Shown: positions 24,641 through 35,400, counted from the stretch's first letter. The stretch: DNA of 64,000 nucleotides from Halicephalobus mephisto (GCA_009193035.1 SWDT01000183.1:1-64000); one strand, 5' to 3'. Notes: generated by a model from the letters alone, not told the origin. Program-made: numbers and translations.

Positions 24641-25459
24641 ATGGCTGTTGGTAAGGGCAAGAAGATGGTCAAGAAGGGCAACAAGAAGAAGGTTGTCGAT
24701 GCCTTCACCCGTAAGGAGTGGTACGACGTCAAAGCCCCAAGCGTCTTCACCAATCGTCAAGTTGGCAAGACGTTGGTCAACCGTACTCAAGGAACACGTA
24801 GGTTTTGGCAGCCTTAATTGTTGAAATTTACTTGTCACTTTGCAGGTATTGCTAGTGACTATCTTAAGGGACGTGTCTATGAAGTTTCTCTTGGAGATCT
24901 GAATGGAATCGACACCGATTTCAAAAAGTTCCGTCTCATGTGTGAAGATGTCCAGGGCCGTGAATGCCTCACGAACTTCCATGGTATGGCCTTTACTCGT
25001 GACAAGTTGTGTTCCATTGTCCGCAAATGGCATACTCAGATCGAGACCTCTCTGACTGTCCGTACCAGCGACGGATATCTCTTGCGTGTTTTCTGCATTG
25101 CATTCACGAAGCGCGATCCTCATCAAGTTTCCAAGACCACCTATGCCCAATCTTCCAAAGTCCGAGCTATTCGTGTTCGTATGGTCGACAACATTACTCG
25201 TGAGATGTCTGGCTCTGACTTGAAGACCATCGTCAAGAAACTCATCGCTGGATCCATCGAGAAGGACATTGAACGCAAGTGTGTTTTCCTCCACCCTCTC
25301 CAAGATGTTCACATCTACAAAGTCAAGGTCCTCAAAAAGCCCAAGTTTGAACATGGTCGTCTCGCTGACCTTCATGGAACTGATGGAGCCACTACTCAAA
25401 CTGGAGAAGTTATCAGCAGACCTGACGATTACGAACCCCCTGTTCAGGCTTCAGTTTAA
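24641..25459 (+). CDS. rps-1: 40S ribosomal protein eS1 (RPS3A), 256 aa
   Basis: Two exons, 24641-24797 and 24846-25459, are separated by a 48-bp intron. The protein opens with the Lys-rich MAVGKGKKM and continues with landmarks of the eS1 family ([32 protein letters not shown] and FTRKDPHQ-like segments). It ends in a short acidic/polar tail. The length agrees with the family (about 257-264 aa). The protein is part of the small ribosomal subunit at the mRNA exit side and contacts eIF3. Codon use is more GC-rich than in the neighbours, as expected for a highly expressed gene. The start is preceded by an in-frame open stretch upstream, but the conserved N-terminus and the acceptor 15 nt before ATG fix the start at 24641. 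An AATAAA lies near 25702. Confidence 0.97.
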
Positions 25460-25995
25460 TAAGTTAACTTTTTGCTGAATGAATTGTTGATGGTTTATTT
25501 CGAACACTGGTTAACCGCGGACTTGGAGACCTCTCTGACTTGGAATGTTTTGGCCATATCTACAGTCCAAAGTGTACTTTGCTATTAATAGAGAACCACT
25601 TGGGGACCTTGTGGACTCGCCATGTTGATATCACGGGGATGCCTTGAAAGAACTGTCCAAGGTGTGTTCCTTCAACTGATAGTGTTGTGGATGAATCCAA
25701 AAATAAACAAGGGAATTTTTTAGTATTGCATTAACTGAGTACGTTGTAGTTTAGTTTTAAGTCTTAATAAGAACCGGCGTGACTTCTAAATCCCCTCCGA
25801 TCGCAATTTGTTGAGTGCTCGAGCACTGATTACATACGGATTATGGAAATTAGGTTTATTACTTTGTTATGATATGACGATTATGGAAATTGATGTGGAA
25901 CTTTTGAATGTGGAAAATTCCGAAATTTTTTCAGTTGAATTTGATGATGGAAACGATTTCCCAAAAATTTAAGTCGTTAGTTTCTAAATGGAGAA
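25460..25995. other. 3' UTR and spacer after RPS3A
   Basis: About 240 bp after the stop there is an AATAAA (near 25702), a plausible polyadenylation signal. The rest has no exon that I can support, except a possible alternative 5' end for the next gene at about 25935-25995. Confidence 0.4.
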
Positions 25996-28555
25996 ATGCT
26001 GAAATTCGAAGGTTTGCGATACTTAGAAAATCGGTTTAAATACCGGAAATTTGAAAATTACAGTAATTCTGATGTTAGTGTCTTTGCATCTGTCCAGAAT
26101 TTACCGTCGGAAGAACAACTTGTTTTTGAAGAAATGGATGTGATTGTTCGAGAGGAAATCAATCGACTTGAACAGGCGTTGACTGACTATCTGAAGAGTC
26201 AATTGGACGGCAGATTGAATCGTAAGTTCCAATTTTTAAATATAAACTATTGTATTTTTAAATATAAAATATAAACTTTAAGTTAGATTTTTAAATACAA
26301 ATTATAAATTTTTAAATATAAATTATTATATTTTTAAATATCAATTATAAATTATAAGTTTTTAAATGTAAATTATAAATTTTTAAATATAAATTATAGA
26401 TTTTTAAATATCAATTATAAATTATAAGTTTTTAAATATAAATTATAGATTTTTAAATACAAATTATAAATTTTAAATTATAAATTTTTAAATATAAATT
26501 ATAAACTTTAAATTATAGATTTTTAAATACAAATTATAAATTATAAGTTTTTAAATGTAAATTATAAATTTTTAAATATAAATTATAGATTTTTAAATAT
26601 CAATTATAAATTATAAGTTTTTAAATATAAATTATAGATTTTTAAATATAAATTATAAATTTTAAATTATAAATTTTTAAATATAAATTATAAACTTTAA
26701 ATTAGATTTTTAAATACAAATTATAAATTATAAGTTTTTAAATGTAAATTATAAATTTTTAAATATAAATTATAGATTTTTAAATATCAATTATAAATTA
26801 TAAGTTTTTAAATATAAATTATAGATTTTTAAATACAAATTATAAATTTTAAATTATAAGTTTTTAAATATAAATTATAAATTTTAAATTATAGATTTTT
26901 AAATGTAATTTATAATTTACATTTAAAAATTTATAAGTTACAAAATATGTAAATTTTTAGAACATTCTTGAAATTTTGAAAATCTTTAAAATTTTTAAAA
27001 ATATTTTGAAATTTTCCAGAATCTCGTCAAAGTTCCTGAATGCTTTTAGAATCTTTGATGAGATTCTGGAAGATTCCAGAAATTTTAGGATTTTATAATT
27101 TTTAACTAGATTTTCAAACTTGTAAAATTTTTTAAAAACTTCTAAAATTCATATCAATTTTGCAATAATTTTAATTTATAATTTTTATAATTTTATAATT
27201 TTTGTAATTTTTAAAATTTTTGTAATTTTAATTTTTGTAATTTTTATAATTTTATAGTTTTTTAAATTTTTATAATTTTATAATTTTTATGATTTTATAA
27301 TTTTTGTAATTTGAATATTTATAATTTTATGATTTTTAAGCCGATGTGGAAAACCGATACGTGACCAGAATTGCGGAATTATACGAACGATGGGCGTTTT
27401 TGGAGCCTCCAGAAAACTTTCGTTCTGGATCTAGTTGTGTCACATTGGAAGATTTCGAAATCAAACAAAAAATAAAAGAATTAAAATCCAGAAGAACTGC
27501 TGTCGATAAGCAGATCGCGAAACGGATCGCCGGATGGAAGAAGATTTCTCCCAAAAAAGCCATTGTTGAGTAAGTTTCGGATTTAATTTTTTTTTATTTT
27601 TTAAAAATTTGAATTTTATAATTTTTAAAAAAATTTCAAAAATTATAAATTTTTTTAAAATTTAAATTTTATAATTTTTTTATATTTGAATTTTATAATT
27701 TTTTCAAAAATTTCAACAATTATAAATTTTATAATTTTTTCAAAAATTTCAAAAACTATAAATTTTTTTAAAATTTGAATTTTATAATTTTTTTAAATTT
27801 GAATTTTATAATTTTTTCAAAAATTTCAACAATTATAAATTTTATAATTTTTAAAAAAATTTCAAAAACTATAAATTTTTGAGAATTTTGGATTTTTTAA
27901 GTTTCAAAATTTTGTGAAATCTAGAATTTTACGGAAGTTTCTCAAACCTTTCAGAATCCAGTGGAAATTTTAGAAATTGTTTGAAAATTCAAATTTTGAA
28001 TGTTTGTAAAATTCTCTAAAAATTCCAGAAGCTTCAATGAAATTCTTAGAGGTTTCAGAATTTGGATTCTAAAAAGTTCGAAAATTTTTCGAAAATTCTG
28101 AAATATTCTAAAAGCTTCAATGGGATTCTGGAAGGTCCTAGAAACCTTCATAAAATTTTAGGTTATTCTAGAAAATTCCAGAAGCTTCGATAAAGTCCTT
28201 AAGAATTTCAGAATTTGGATTCTGAAGATTTCTAAAAATTCTAAAATATTCTGAAAATTCCAGAAACTTAGATAAAATTTTTAGTTTCAGAATCTAGATT
28301 CTGAAGATTTCTAAAAATTCTAAAATATTCTGAAAATTCCAGAAGCTTTGATAAAATTTCCCAAGCTTCAGAATCTGGATTCTAAAAACTCCTACCAGAT
28401 TTCGGAAATTTCGAAAATGTTTTAATTTTTATTTTGTAATTTTTCTAAAATAAAATTCTAGATTCGAAGACGGTATTTTGCTCGGAAACGGATTCAAGGA
28501 AGGAACGACGAGGACAATGAAGTACACTTTAATAACAGTCTTCCAAAGGTGGTGA
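25996..28555 (+). CDS. Small protein of unknown function, 182 aa
   Basis: Three exons, 25996-26221, 27341-27569 and 28462-28555, join in frame with good GT-AG sites. The first is charged and ends in a Leu/Glu-rich helix, and the second is a Lys/Arg/Glu-rich helical stretch of coiled-coil character. There is no signal peptide or membrane segment, and I recognise no family. Both introns are long and made almost entirely of AT-rich tandem repeats. The 5' end is uncertain: another ATG at about 25940, in a different frame and just after a TTTTTTCAG acceptor, gives about 30 open codons through the same DNA. A missed intron, an indel in the assembly, or an unrelated frame could explain this. Exons 2 and 3 are better supported than exon 1. 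Confidence 0.55.
26235..26930. repeat. AT minisatellite with higher-order structure
   Basis: Copies of TTTTTAAATATAAATTATAA-like units (about 20-22 bp) fill this intron. A variant with TTTTTAAATGTAAATT recurs near 26360, 26550 and 26735, giving a higher-order period near 190 bp. Confidence 0.75.
27580..28440. repeat. AT repeat and TTCnnGAA-rich repeat in intron 2
   Basis: The first part (27600-27890) alternates AAATTTGAATTTTATAATTT and TTTCAAAAATTTCAACAATT phrases. The second part (27900-28440) is built of degenerate ATTCCAGAAGCTTC / GATTCTGAAGATTTC phrases. At 28166-28188 five TTC/GAA triplets alternate with exact two-base spacing. Confidence 0.6.
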
Positions 28556-28789
28556 TTGATGACGTCATTGTGTGAATAATTCGACATCAGAAACTACGAG
28601 CACTGATTCAACCATGTTCGATTTTTTGATTTGTTCATCTCTATTGATGACGACCTTTGAAGAGGCAACAAAGATCACCAAATGTCTGCGCGAATTTTTC
28701 TTTTTTCCAAATTTCGATCGGACTCGTTGTTCTGTTAGGTCTGTAAACGGTTGATGTCAAAATCAAAATTGAGTTTTTGCGTAACAGTT

Positions 28790-29470
28790 GGCCATATTGG
28801 CTTGTTCAAATGTTTCAAACAAGTTGCGGATTTTACTGGTTTCGAAATTTTTATAAAAATAAAAGTAAAAACGTAAACTGATCTGCCTAAACGTTGCGTG
28901 CAACCTGCGGGTTTTATTTTGATTTTGATATCGATCTAGTTGTCCAACCGTTGCGCGCAACCTGCGGATTTTACTGATTTCGAAATTTTCATAAAAATAA
29001 AAGTAAAAACGTAAACCGATCTGCCTAAACGTTGCGTGCAACCTGCGGATTTTATTTTGATTTTGATATCGACCTAGTTGTCCAACCGTTGCGCGCAATC
29101 TGCGGGTTTTATTTTCATTTCGATATCTTCATTAATATTAATAAAAAAAATTAATCAATATGCCCAAACATTGCATGCATAGTGCAAATTTGACCTTGAC
29201 TTCGATGTCAACGTAGTCCAAACGTTGCGTGCAACCTGCGGATTTTATTGATTTCGAAATTTCCATAAAAATAAAAGTAAAAACGTAAACTGATCTGCCT
29301 AAACGTTGCGCGCAACCTGCGGGTTTTATTTTGATTTTGATATCGACCTAGTTGTCCAACCGTTGCGCGCAACCTGCGGATTTTATTTTGATTTCGAAAT
29401 TTTTACGGATGCAAATTTAAAAACGTAAACTGATCTGTCCGAATGTTGCGTGCAAACTGCGGATTTTGAT
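28790..29470. repeat. Tandem array with 138-bp period
   Basis: The phrase GTTGCG(T/C)GCAACCTGCGG occurs twice per unit. Positions 28893, 28950, 29031, 29088, 29224, 29305, 29362 and 29445 give steps of 136-140 bp between equivalent copies. Units also contain ATTTCGAAATTT and AAAAACGTAAACTGATCTG. A decayed relative lies at 63150-63240 in an ATR intron. The minus-strand open frame 28763-29098 is a product of the repeat. Confidence 0.85.
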
Positions 29471-29794
29471 GTTGATCGTTTTATGGACCTCAGTACTGAT
29501 TTGTTTTTTTCAATCATGAATATAATTTTTTTTATTTTTATTTATTTTGGTTATTATTCAATTTTCACATTTTCATTTAATTTTGTTTTTTAAAATCTAC
29601 ATGGCTGGATTTAATAAATTTGAAAAGAAAAATCATGGAAATTTCGAAAATGATCAAGAGAGTCCTGTTTGACGAATTTCCTTGTTTATCGTCTTCGGAT
29701 AAAATTGAAAAATTCTATTTCTGGTTTTGGACTCTTTCAGAATCAGCTGGGTATTTTTAAAATCTCCTATAATTGCGTAAACATCAAATTCTAA

Positions 29795-30195
29795 GTTTAT
29801 CGGTCCCAACTGGAAAATTTTGGAAATTCTTGTCGAGACCGTTTTTTGGAATCTTACTGTAGATGTCTTTATTTTCTACAATATTGAGATTTTGGAACTT
29901 TCCAGAACCATATAAGCATAAAATTTTAAGTTTATCAGTCCCAAGTGGAAAATTTTGGAAATTCTTGTCGAGACCGTTTTTTGGAATCTTACTGTAGATG
30001 CCTTTATTTCCTACAATATTGTGATTTTGAAACTTTCCAGAACCATATAAGCATAAAATTTTAAGTTTGTCGGTCCCAACTGGAAAATTTTGGAAATTCT
30101 TGTCGAGACCGTTTTTTGGAGTCTTACTGTAGATGCCTTTATTTTCTACAATATTGTGATTTTAAAATCTCCTATAATTGCGTAAACATCAAATT
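29795..30195. repeat. Three-copy tandem repeat, period 135 bp
   Basis: CGGTCCCAACTGGAAAATTT begins at 29801, with close copies at 29936 and 30071. Each copy continues through CTTGTCGAGACCGTTTTTTGG and TTACTGTAGATG. Copies are about 95% alike, much younger than the other arrays here. Confidence 0.85.
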
Positions 30196-30353
30196 TTTAA
30201 ATCTTTACTTTTTTATAATGTTGTCGAGAATACTGTAGTTGCCCGATCTGCGGACAGTGAAAAGACTGTCAATAGGATAGAAAGTAGTTTTTAAGCGTTC
30301 GAACAGTGAAAAATAAATCTTTTATTATTTTTGTCATTTTATAATTTTATTAT

Positions 30354-30541
30354 TGTTAAGATAGAAATAGGAAATATATTATCAATATTTACTTAAATAT
30401 TAAGACATGGACAAATAATCAAAAAGTCTCAACACCAAAAGCTCTTAAGGGTCTCGCTCATGCCCTACAGTATTTTACGGTCCCTGATATTCAGGCTATC
30501 CTTTCAGGTGCTTTCTTTTTAGTATAGGTCGCGTCCCAGCA
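30354..30541 (-). mobile_element. Solo LTR-like repeat
   Basis: On the minus strand it starts TGCTGGGACG and ends TATCTTAACA, passes CTGAATATCAGGGA and ATACTGTAGGGCATGAG, and is 188 bp long. It is flanked by ATTAT on both sides, a 5-bp target duplication. It belongs to the same family as the paired copies at 13984, 32415 and 39412. It lies 210 bp upstream of the first four-pass gene. Confidence 0.75.
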
Positions 30542-30751
30542 ATTATTTTCGTTATTTTATATTTTTTGTTGTTTTATAATTTTTGTTGTTTTATAATTTT
30601 CGTTATTTCATTATTTTCATCTTTTCGTTATTTTCATTATTTTGGTTATTTGACATGTTGCTAATAAAAGTTTAATTGCCCGGGTTTGAGTTTAAAACAA
30701 AAGTAGCCATTTACAGTAAATTTTTATTAATTTTGATTTCTAGAATCCAGA

Positions 30752-31882
30752 ATGCATAAATTCGAAGCGTCTGTTCCTCAATTCGACCACTTCGCTCCTG
30801 AATTCAGATGCTGCTGTGGATCCGTCCATGTCACTCAAGGAACCCAGATGATCGGAGTTGTCCAGCTCATCCTGGCCGTATTTTCCTGTATAGCACTTTT
30901 TTTCGGAACAGAATTGAGCGCTATGTGGAGAAGTCTCGAGATTTCCTCTCTTCTGGTCGAAGTCGCGGTTCTCGTCGCTCTGTTCTTCGCCCTCAAAAAA
31001 GCGGACAGCAAACTTCTGCTTCCGTACCTTATCTATGAGGTTCGTATATTTTAAAATTATTAAAAATTTAAATTTTTAAAATCTTTGATAATTAAAAAAT
31101 TAAATTTTGAAAATTTTTTAAAAATTCGTTTCGAGAGAACGTGATGGGAGGTCTCTGTTCTGAACATTTATGTTTCAATTTTTGCAATTTTAATTTAAAA
31201 ATAAAACAAAAAATATTTCAAACAACTTTAAATCTGCTATACAGTGCTTGAAAAGTCATTTTAGGTAAGTTTCTGCTTTTCTGAATAAAGTTTTTATAAA
31301 ATTTTAGGTATCTTTAAAATCCAAAGTTAGTCTTCAGAATCCTAAATTCTGAAGTTTGATTTCTGATTTTGATTTTCGATTCAGAATCTATGGGCTCGAT
31401 TACCTCATTATGAGTGTTTTTGGTCAGTTCCGATTCCGAAATTGGAAGATAAATACTCAGGACAGAAACCTCGCGAATCTGAAATTTTTCAAAAATTTTT
31501 AATTTTTCATATATCGATTTCAGGGATTGTGGATCTTGATTTCCATCGTCGTGATAATCCTGAGTTTTTACACGTTTCTGAAGCCCGAAAGCGATCTCGG
31601 ACACATGATCCGAGGACAGCTGGTCGAGATATCCTTCCTCGAGACGAAGGACGAGCGATCAGATGATTCGAGTAAGTTTTTTATTTTTATCCAAAATTCC
31701 AATTTTTTTCAGTAATCCGATTATCTGCCTTGTTTACGATTCTATCTTTCATCATCGGATCTGTCGTTTCAATCTGGTGGATTTCCGTTGTTTACAAATG
31801 CTACAATTACTTCAAAAAACTCGCCCAAGTCAAAGAAGACACAGAAATCAGCATGAGGTACTCCCCTCAGGCAAGTGTGTAG
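30752..31882 (+). CDS. Four-transmembrane LAPTM4-like protein, paralogue 1 (201 aa)
   Basis: Exons 30752-31039, 31524-31671 and 31713-31882. A Cys-rich N-terminal motif (FRCCCGSVHVTQG, residues about 18-30) precedes helix 1 (about 34-53). Helix 2 (about 62-82), helix 3 (about 97-116) and helix 4 (about 150-172) follow, then a conserved tail VVYKCYNYFKKL. The CC..HV motif, four helices and a Tyr-containing tail recall the LAPTM4 group of endosomal/lysosomal membrane proteins, and nematodes have expanded relatives; function is unproven. An acceptor (GATTTCTAG) lies 9 nt before the ATG. Unlike its three relatives it has no obvious TATA block upstream. Exon 1 is nearly identical to paralogue 2 over residues 55-96, suggesting recent duplication or gene conversion. 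Confidence 0.85.
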
Positions 31883-32160
31883 TCAGCCGATATGCCGATT
31901 CTCACTGACAATTTTCGTTTTTTCCGGGTAACATTTTTATTTTGAAATCACATTTTTCTGATCACCTGTACGTAGAAGTATCTGCAAATAAAGTGAAAAA
32001 AGAAAATTGAAAACAATGAAAATAAAAAAGTGATTGCGTTCCAGACAATTAGGTAATAGGCACGTGTTTCAACGCCGGGCATTCATAGTTCGAAATTAAA
32101 GATTTTTAAAAATTAAAAATCGATATATCAAAATTAATAATTTATATATTTAATTTTTGA
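31883..32160. other. Spacer after paralogue 1
   Basis: AT-rich 3' flank. An AATAAA lies near 31987, about 105 bp past the stop. No exon is seen. Confidence 0.4.
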
Positions 32161-32905
32161 TTTTAGGATATTCATAAGTAAGTTCATGTTTCAAAACCAG
32201 ATACTTGCGATCGAAAATTAGAAACTCGTGTCCCAAAAAATTATTTTTCAAGTTTAAAGTTGATATATTAAAATCAGAAGTTTGTACCTTAAAATCACAT
32301 ATTGATATCCTAAAACCAGATACTTGTGTCCTAAAATTACACATTGGTGTTTCAAAACCAGATAATAGTGTTCTAAAATTGGAAATATGGACCCCAAAAT
32401 TAAGCGAGTCTGACTGTTAGGACGGGAACTAACCTAGAGAGGACCTGAAGAGATAACTTAGATATCAGGGATTGTAGAATACTGTATTTTATGAGACCTT
32501 CAGTTGTCTTGTATGAGATAAAATATATAAACTGTATCCTTATTGTTTTAGTAAAGATTACTATTATACTTCTGATTTCTATTTTAACAATTCGTTTTCA
32601 ATCAGTATAGTCCTGTCTATTATTAGATTACTGCTGGGACGGGAACTAACCTAGAGAGGACCTGAAGAGATAACTTGGATATCAGGGACTGTAGAATACT
32701 GTAGGGCATGAGACTCGGTTGTTTCGTGTGAGTACAAGATATATAATTATAGTCTGTACTTTGTTTTTAGAGTAAAGATTAATTATTTTCCTCTTGCTTC
32801 TATCTTAATAATGACCCAGAATCAGGCATTTGTGTTTTAAACTTTCAAATCCCGAGCAATTATGTCTCGAAATTAGACAACTGTGTCCTAAATCCGATGA
32901 CTTTC
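32160..32905. repeat. About 30-bp minisatellite split by an LTR pair
   Basis: Units resembling TGTGTCCTAAAATTACACAT and CAAAACCAGATACTTG repeat about every 30-32 bp from about 32160 to 32410 and resume at about 32816-32905. The LTR-like pair at 32415-32811 interrupts the array, so it arrived later. Confidence 0.6.
32415..32811 (+). mobile_element. Miniature LTR-type element, nearly without interior
   Basis: Terminal repeats at 32415-32589 and 32632-32811 share GGGAACTAACCTAGAGAGGA, TGAAGAGATAACTT and GATATCAGGGA. Both contain an AGATAAAATATATAA- or AGATATATAATTATA-like TATA region. The interior is only about 42 bp. TGAC flanks both sides (32411-32414 and 32812-32815), a likely target duplication. 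It is related to the elements at 13984, 30354 and 39412 but in the opposite orientation. Confidence 0.75.
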
Positions 32906-33017
32906 AAAAAACAAAAAAATGAATGTTGATTTTAATGTTTTGTTAATTAATGTAAAATTTTAAAATCGTCCAAAAGTTGCCGATGCAGATCCACTGCTGT
33001 CGAACCTCAAATACACT

Positions 33018-33400
33018 TTTATTTTATCACTTTATCGAACTGTTTTCAAAGAACAATTACAACATTTGACTAGACCAAAACACAACAATTGGCCTATGCC
33101 TAATGTGTCATCTTGCGGTTCACAGCACATTTTATCGAACGTTTTCAAAGCAATTACAATATAGGATTTACAACATTATATACTCAAGCTTAGATTCCTC
33201 TATTGTTCGCTTACGTTCGCGCATCTCAACCTTTCTGATCATCTTCAGGGAATTCTTCTCTTACTAGGATCACCTTCAGGAAATTTTTCTCTTACTAAGA
33301 TCATCTTCAAGGAATTATTCCTCTTACTAGGATCATCTTTTTGGTCCTTTTGACCTCGCTTCTTTCTTTGATGAGTGCATCTTAGCCGTTTGTAGTCAGA
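33018..33400. repeat. Direct repeats of TTTATCGAAC and GATCATCTTCA units
   Basis: TTTATCGAAC.GTTTTCAAAG occurs at about 33031 and 33133 with similar flanks. At 33236-33345 three and a half units of GATCATCTTCAGGGAATTCT..CTCTTACTAG repeat every 31-34 bp. No coding exon is seen. Confidence 0.6.
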
Positions 33401-33428
33401 TTGCGGCTGACAAGGCCTGGATCTGCAG

Positions 33429-33499
33429 TCTTCGATCGAGAATCGAACCCGGATCTCGTAACTTTGCAGTCACGTATACTACCATTGTACTACCAAAGC
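33429..33499 (-). pseudogene. tRNA-Cys-like sequence (probable pseudogene)
   Basis: The minus strand can form a tRNA cloverleaf. The acceptor stem GCTTTGG/TCGAAGA has one mismatch and two wobble pairs. The A box is TAGTACAATGG. The anticodon arm GTGAC/GTTAC surrounds TGCAAA with GCA in the anticodon position. The T arm has GGGTTCGATTC. The anticodon loop is one base short (6 rather than 7), and the first acceptor pair is G-A. It resembles the sequence at 8643-8716, so both may be members of a tRNA-derived repeat. Confidence 0.55.
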
Positions 33500-34119
33500 A
33501 GTTCACAGCAAACTTGCCATTTTTTGCGATCACGGACTTGACTGACCCGCGTATGACCATGGTTCTTCTCCAACCTCAAATATAGCTTGGTAAAAAAATG
33601 AAAACTTTATTTATCTCCCCACCAACGAGTCAAGTGGTTTGGTCATGTCTGAAAATTGAACAAAAAATTTAAAATTATATATAAAACTTAAATTACAATA
33701 AAATAATAAAAATTATCCGACAATTGTAAAACTGAAAAAAATAATTTTCTTAATTTTCGAATTAAAATTACCAGGCAGGATTTACATATAATTTTGATAC
33801 ATGAATCTCCGGATACGAAGGTTAGGATCTAATATGCAAAACTAAAATACAAACATGACGTCATATTTGAAAACGAAGAACTTTTAGAATATCCAGGAAT
33901 TCCGTCACGCTGGAGACTTGTGATTTAGGGCTTGCGGAAGTTGGAGCCTTCTGAAGCACCACAAGACCAAGGAGAGAAGCTCTGGAATGTTCGAGATTCT
34001 TCTCGCAGTCACGCGCCGTTGATTTAAACTAAAAAATAAATTGCAATTTTCTGTAACCAGATTAGAAATTCCCAGAAGCTCCTAAACTGATCTAGTCGAG
34101 ACCAGAACTTCCAAAAAAA

Positions 34120-34380
34120 CTATATGTCGACCAAGACGAGATCGTTCAAGACTGGTCCGGGGTATAAAGGGACTGTACGGCGGTTACTTCCCTCGGATTC
34201 GCGTTGGTTCCAGATTTTTTACTTTGACCGTTTTCTGCCGTTGAACTGGCTTATTACGAATCCATTTTAACCGTGAATTACATTGCGGATTTTTATCACT
34301 TTTACAGCAAGAATTTTTCTCCTTGTATATCTTAATTACTGTGAAATAAATATTGCCTCCTACAACTAGAGTTTATTTTA
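34120..34380 (+). promoter_or_regulatory. Orphan TATA module
   Basis: CTGGTCCGGGGTATAAAGGG (TATA at 34163) resembles the promoter blocks upstream of paralogues 2-4. An AATAAA follows near 34344. No four-pass gene exon follows before the next promoter at 35255. It may be the remains of a lost paralogue, or an LTR-like sequence. Confidence 0.4.
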
Positions 34381-34529
34381 GTACTCCCAAACGGAATACA
34401 TTGCTACGATCGTGACGACAAAAAATGCGTATTGTTGTAGTTCAGTTGTAAATTCAGAATATTCCTGTATTTTCCATTTCAAAAAATCAGTCCGTCCAAA
34501 GTCCGTGTTTTTCAAAATATGGAACCAAA

Positions 34530-34665
34530 TTTCATTCATAATTACAAAAAAAAACACGATAAAATTTAAAAAAAACAAATTTCATTCATAATTACAAAAA
34601 AAAACACGATAAAATTTAAAAAAAAACAAATTTCATTCATAATTACAAAAAACACAATACAATTA
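34530..34665. repeat. 52-bp tandem triplication
   Basis: CAAATTTCATTCATAATTAC followed by an A-run and ACACGATAAAATT occurs three times at about 34528, 34580 and 34628, the last copy degraded. A minus-strand open frame at 34378-34578 ends in it. Confidence 0.8.
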
Positions 34666-34724
34666 AAAAAAAAAACAAAACTGGTCTTATCTTTGATCAG
34701 TCCAACAGGGCTCCATGATATTTG

Positions 34725-35150
34725 CTTCTTCTATTTCGCAAGATTTATTCATTTTTATATCGGTTTTTATAATTAAATTGACTTGATATATCATTTAAGT
34801 TAAGAAAATTAATCTAAAAAGAATTTCAAAATTAATGCAAATCGAAAAGAGAAAAAACAGGGAGCAACTATTATACACTTTATTTATTTCGTTTTTATAT
34901 CAATTTTTCTAATAACTAAATTAATATTTTAATTAAGTAAGAAAAATAGTGATTTAAAAAAGAAGAATTTCGAAATTAGGGAAAATCGAAGGGGAGCAAA
35001 TATTTTACACTTTATTTATTTCGTTTTTATATCAATTTTTTATAACTAAATTAACTCAAAATTTCAATTAAGTGAGAAAAATTAATTTAAAAAAAAAAGA
35101 ATTTCGAAATCAATGAGGACTAAAAAAAGAAAAACAAGGAGCAAATGCCG
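34725..35150. repeat. Tandem array of about 132-145 bp
   Basis: GGAGCAA at 34861, 34993 and 35138 follows units containing TTTATTTATTTCGTTTTTATATC and AAGAATTTCGAAAT-like phrases. A fourth, weaker unit precedes 34861. AGGAGCAAATGCCGCTGG at the right end recurs near 37706. Confidence 0.65.
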
Positions 35151-35249
35151 CTGGGGGAACTGTGGTGCAGCCGTCCAAGAGCAAAAAAGACTGGTCAAAA
35201 AAGCCAAAAATCTGAAACCAGCGCGAGTCAAAGGGAAACAAATGCCATA

Positions 35250-35400
35250 CAGGCTATAAAAGCCGAGTCCGCCGGTCAGTAGGTAGTGCGTTGTTTCGAA
35301 TTATCTTTATTATTTTATACCCGTTTTGTACAAAAATTTATTATTTTCCTCGTTTGTGTGTACCACTCGTGTAAATGTTTCATTAATGATTGATCAGAAC
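35250..35400 (+). promoter_or_regulatory. TATA promoter block of paralogue 2
   Basis: TATAAAAGCCGAGTCCGCCG (TATA at 35255) is followed by GGTCAGT at the expected start-site distance. The downstream AATTATCTTTATTATTTT is shared with the block at 39875. The coding start is 454 bp downstream after an acceptor, so a 5' UTR intron or trans-splicing is implied. Confidence 0.6.

Noticed and set aside
26235..26930. CRISPR-like regular repeats
   Set aside because: Units are contiguous AT minisatellite copies without unique spacers, in a eukaryotic intron.
28763..29098. Minus-strand frame of 111 codons with internal peptide repeats
   Set aside because: Peptide repeats mirror the 138-bp DNA array.
34378..34578. 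Minus-strand frame of 66 codons with two hydrophobic stretches
   Set aside because: It starts in a 52-bp tandem triplication and has no upstream exon, promoter or family resemblance.
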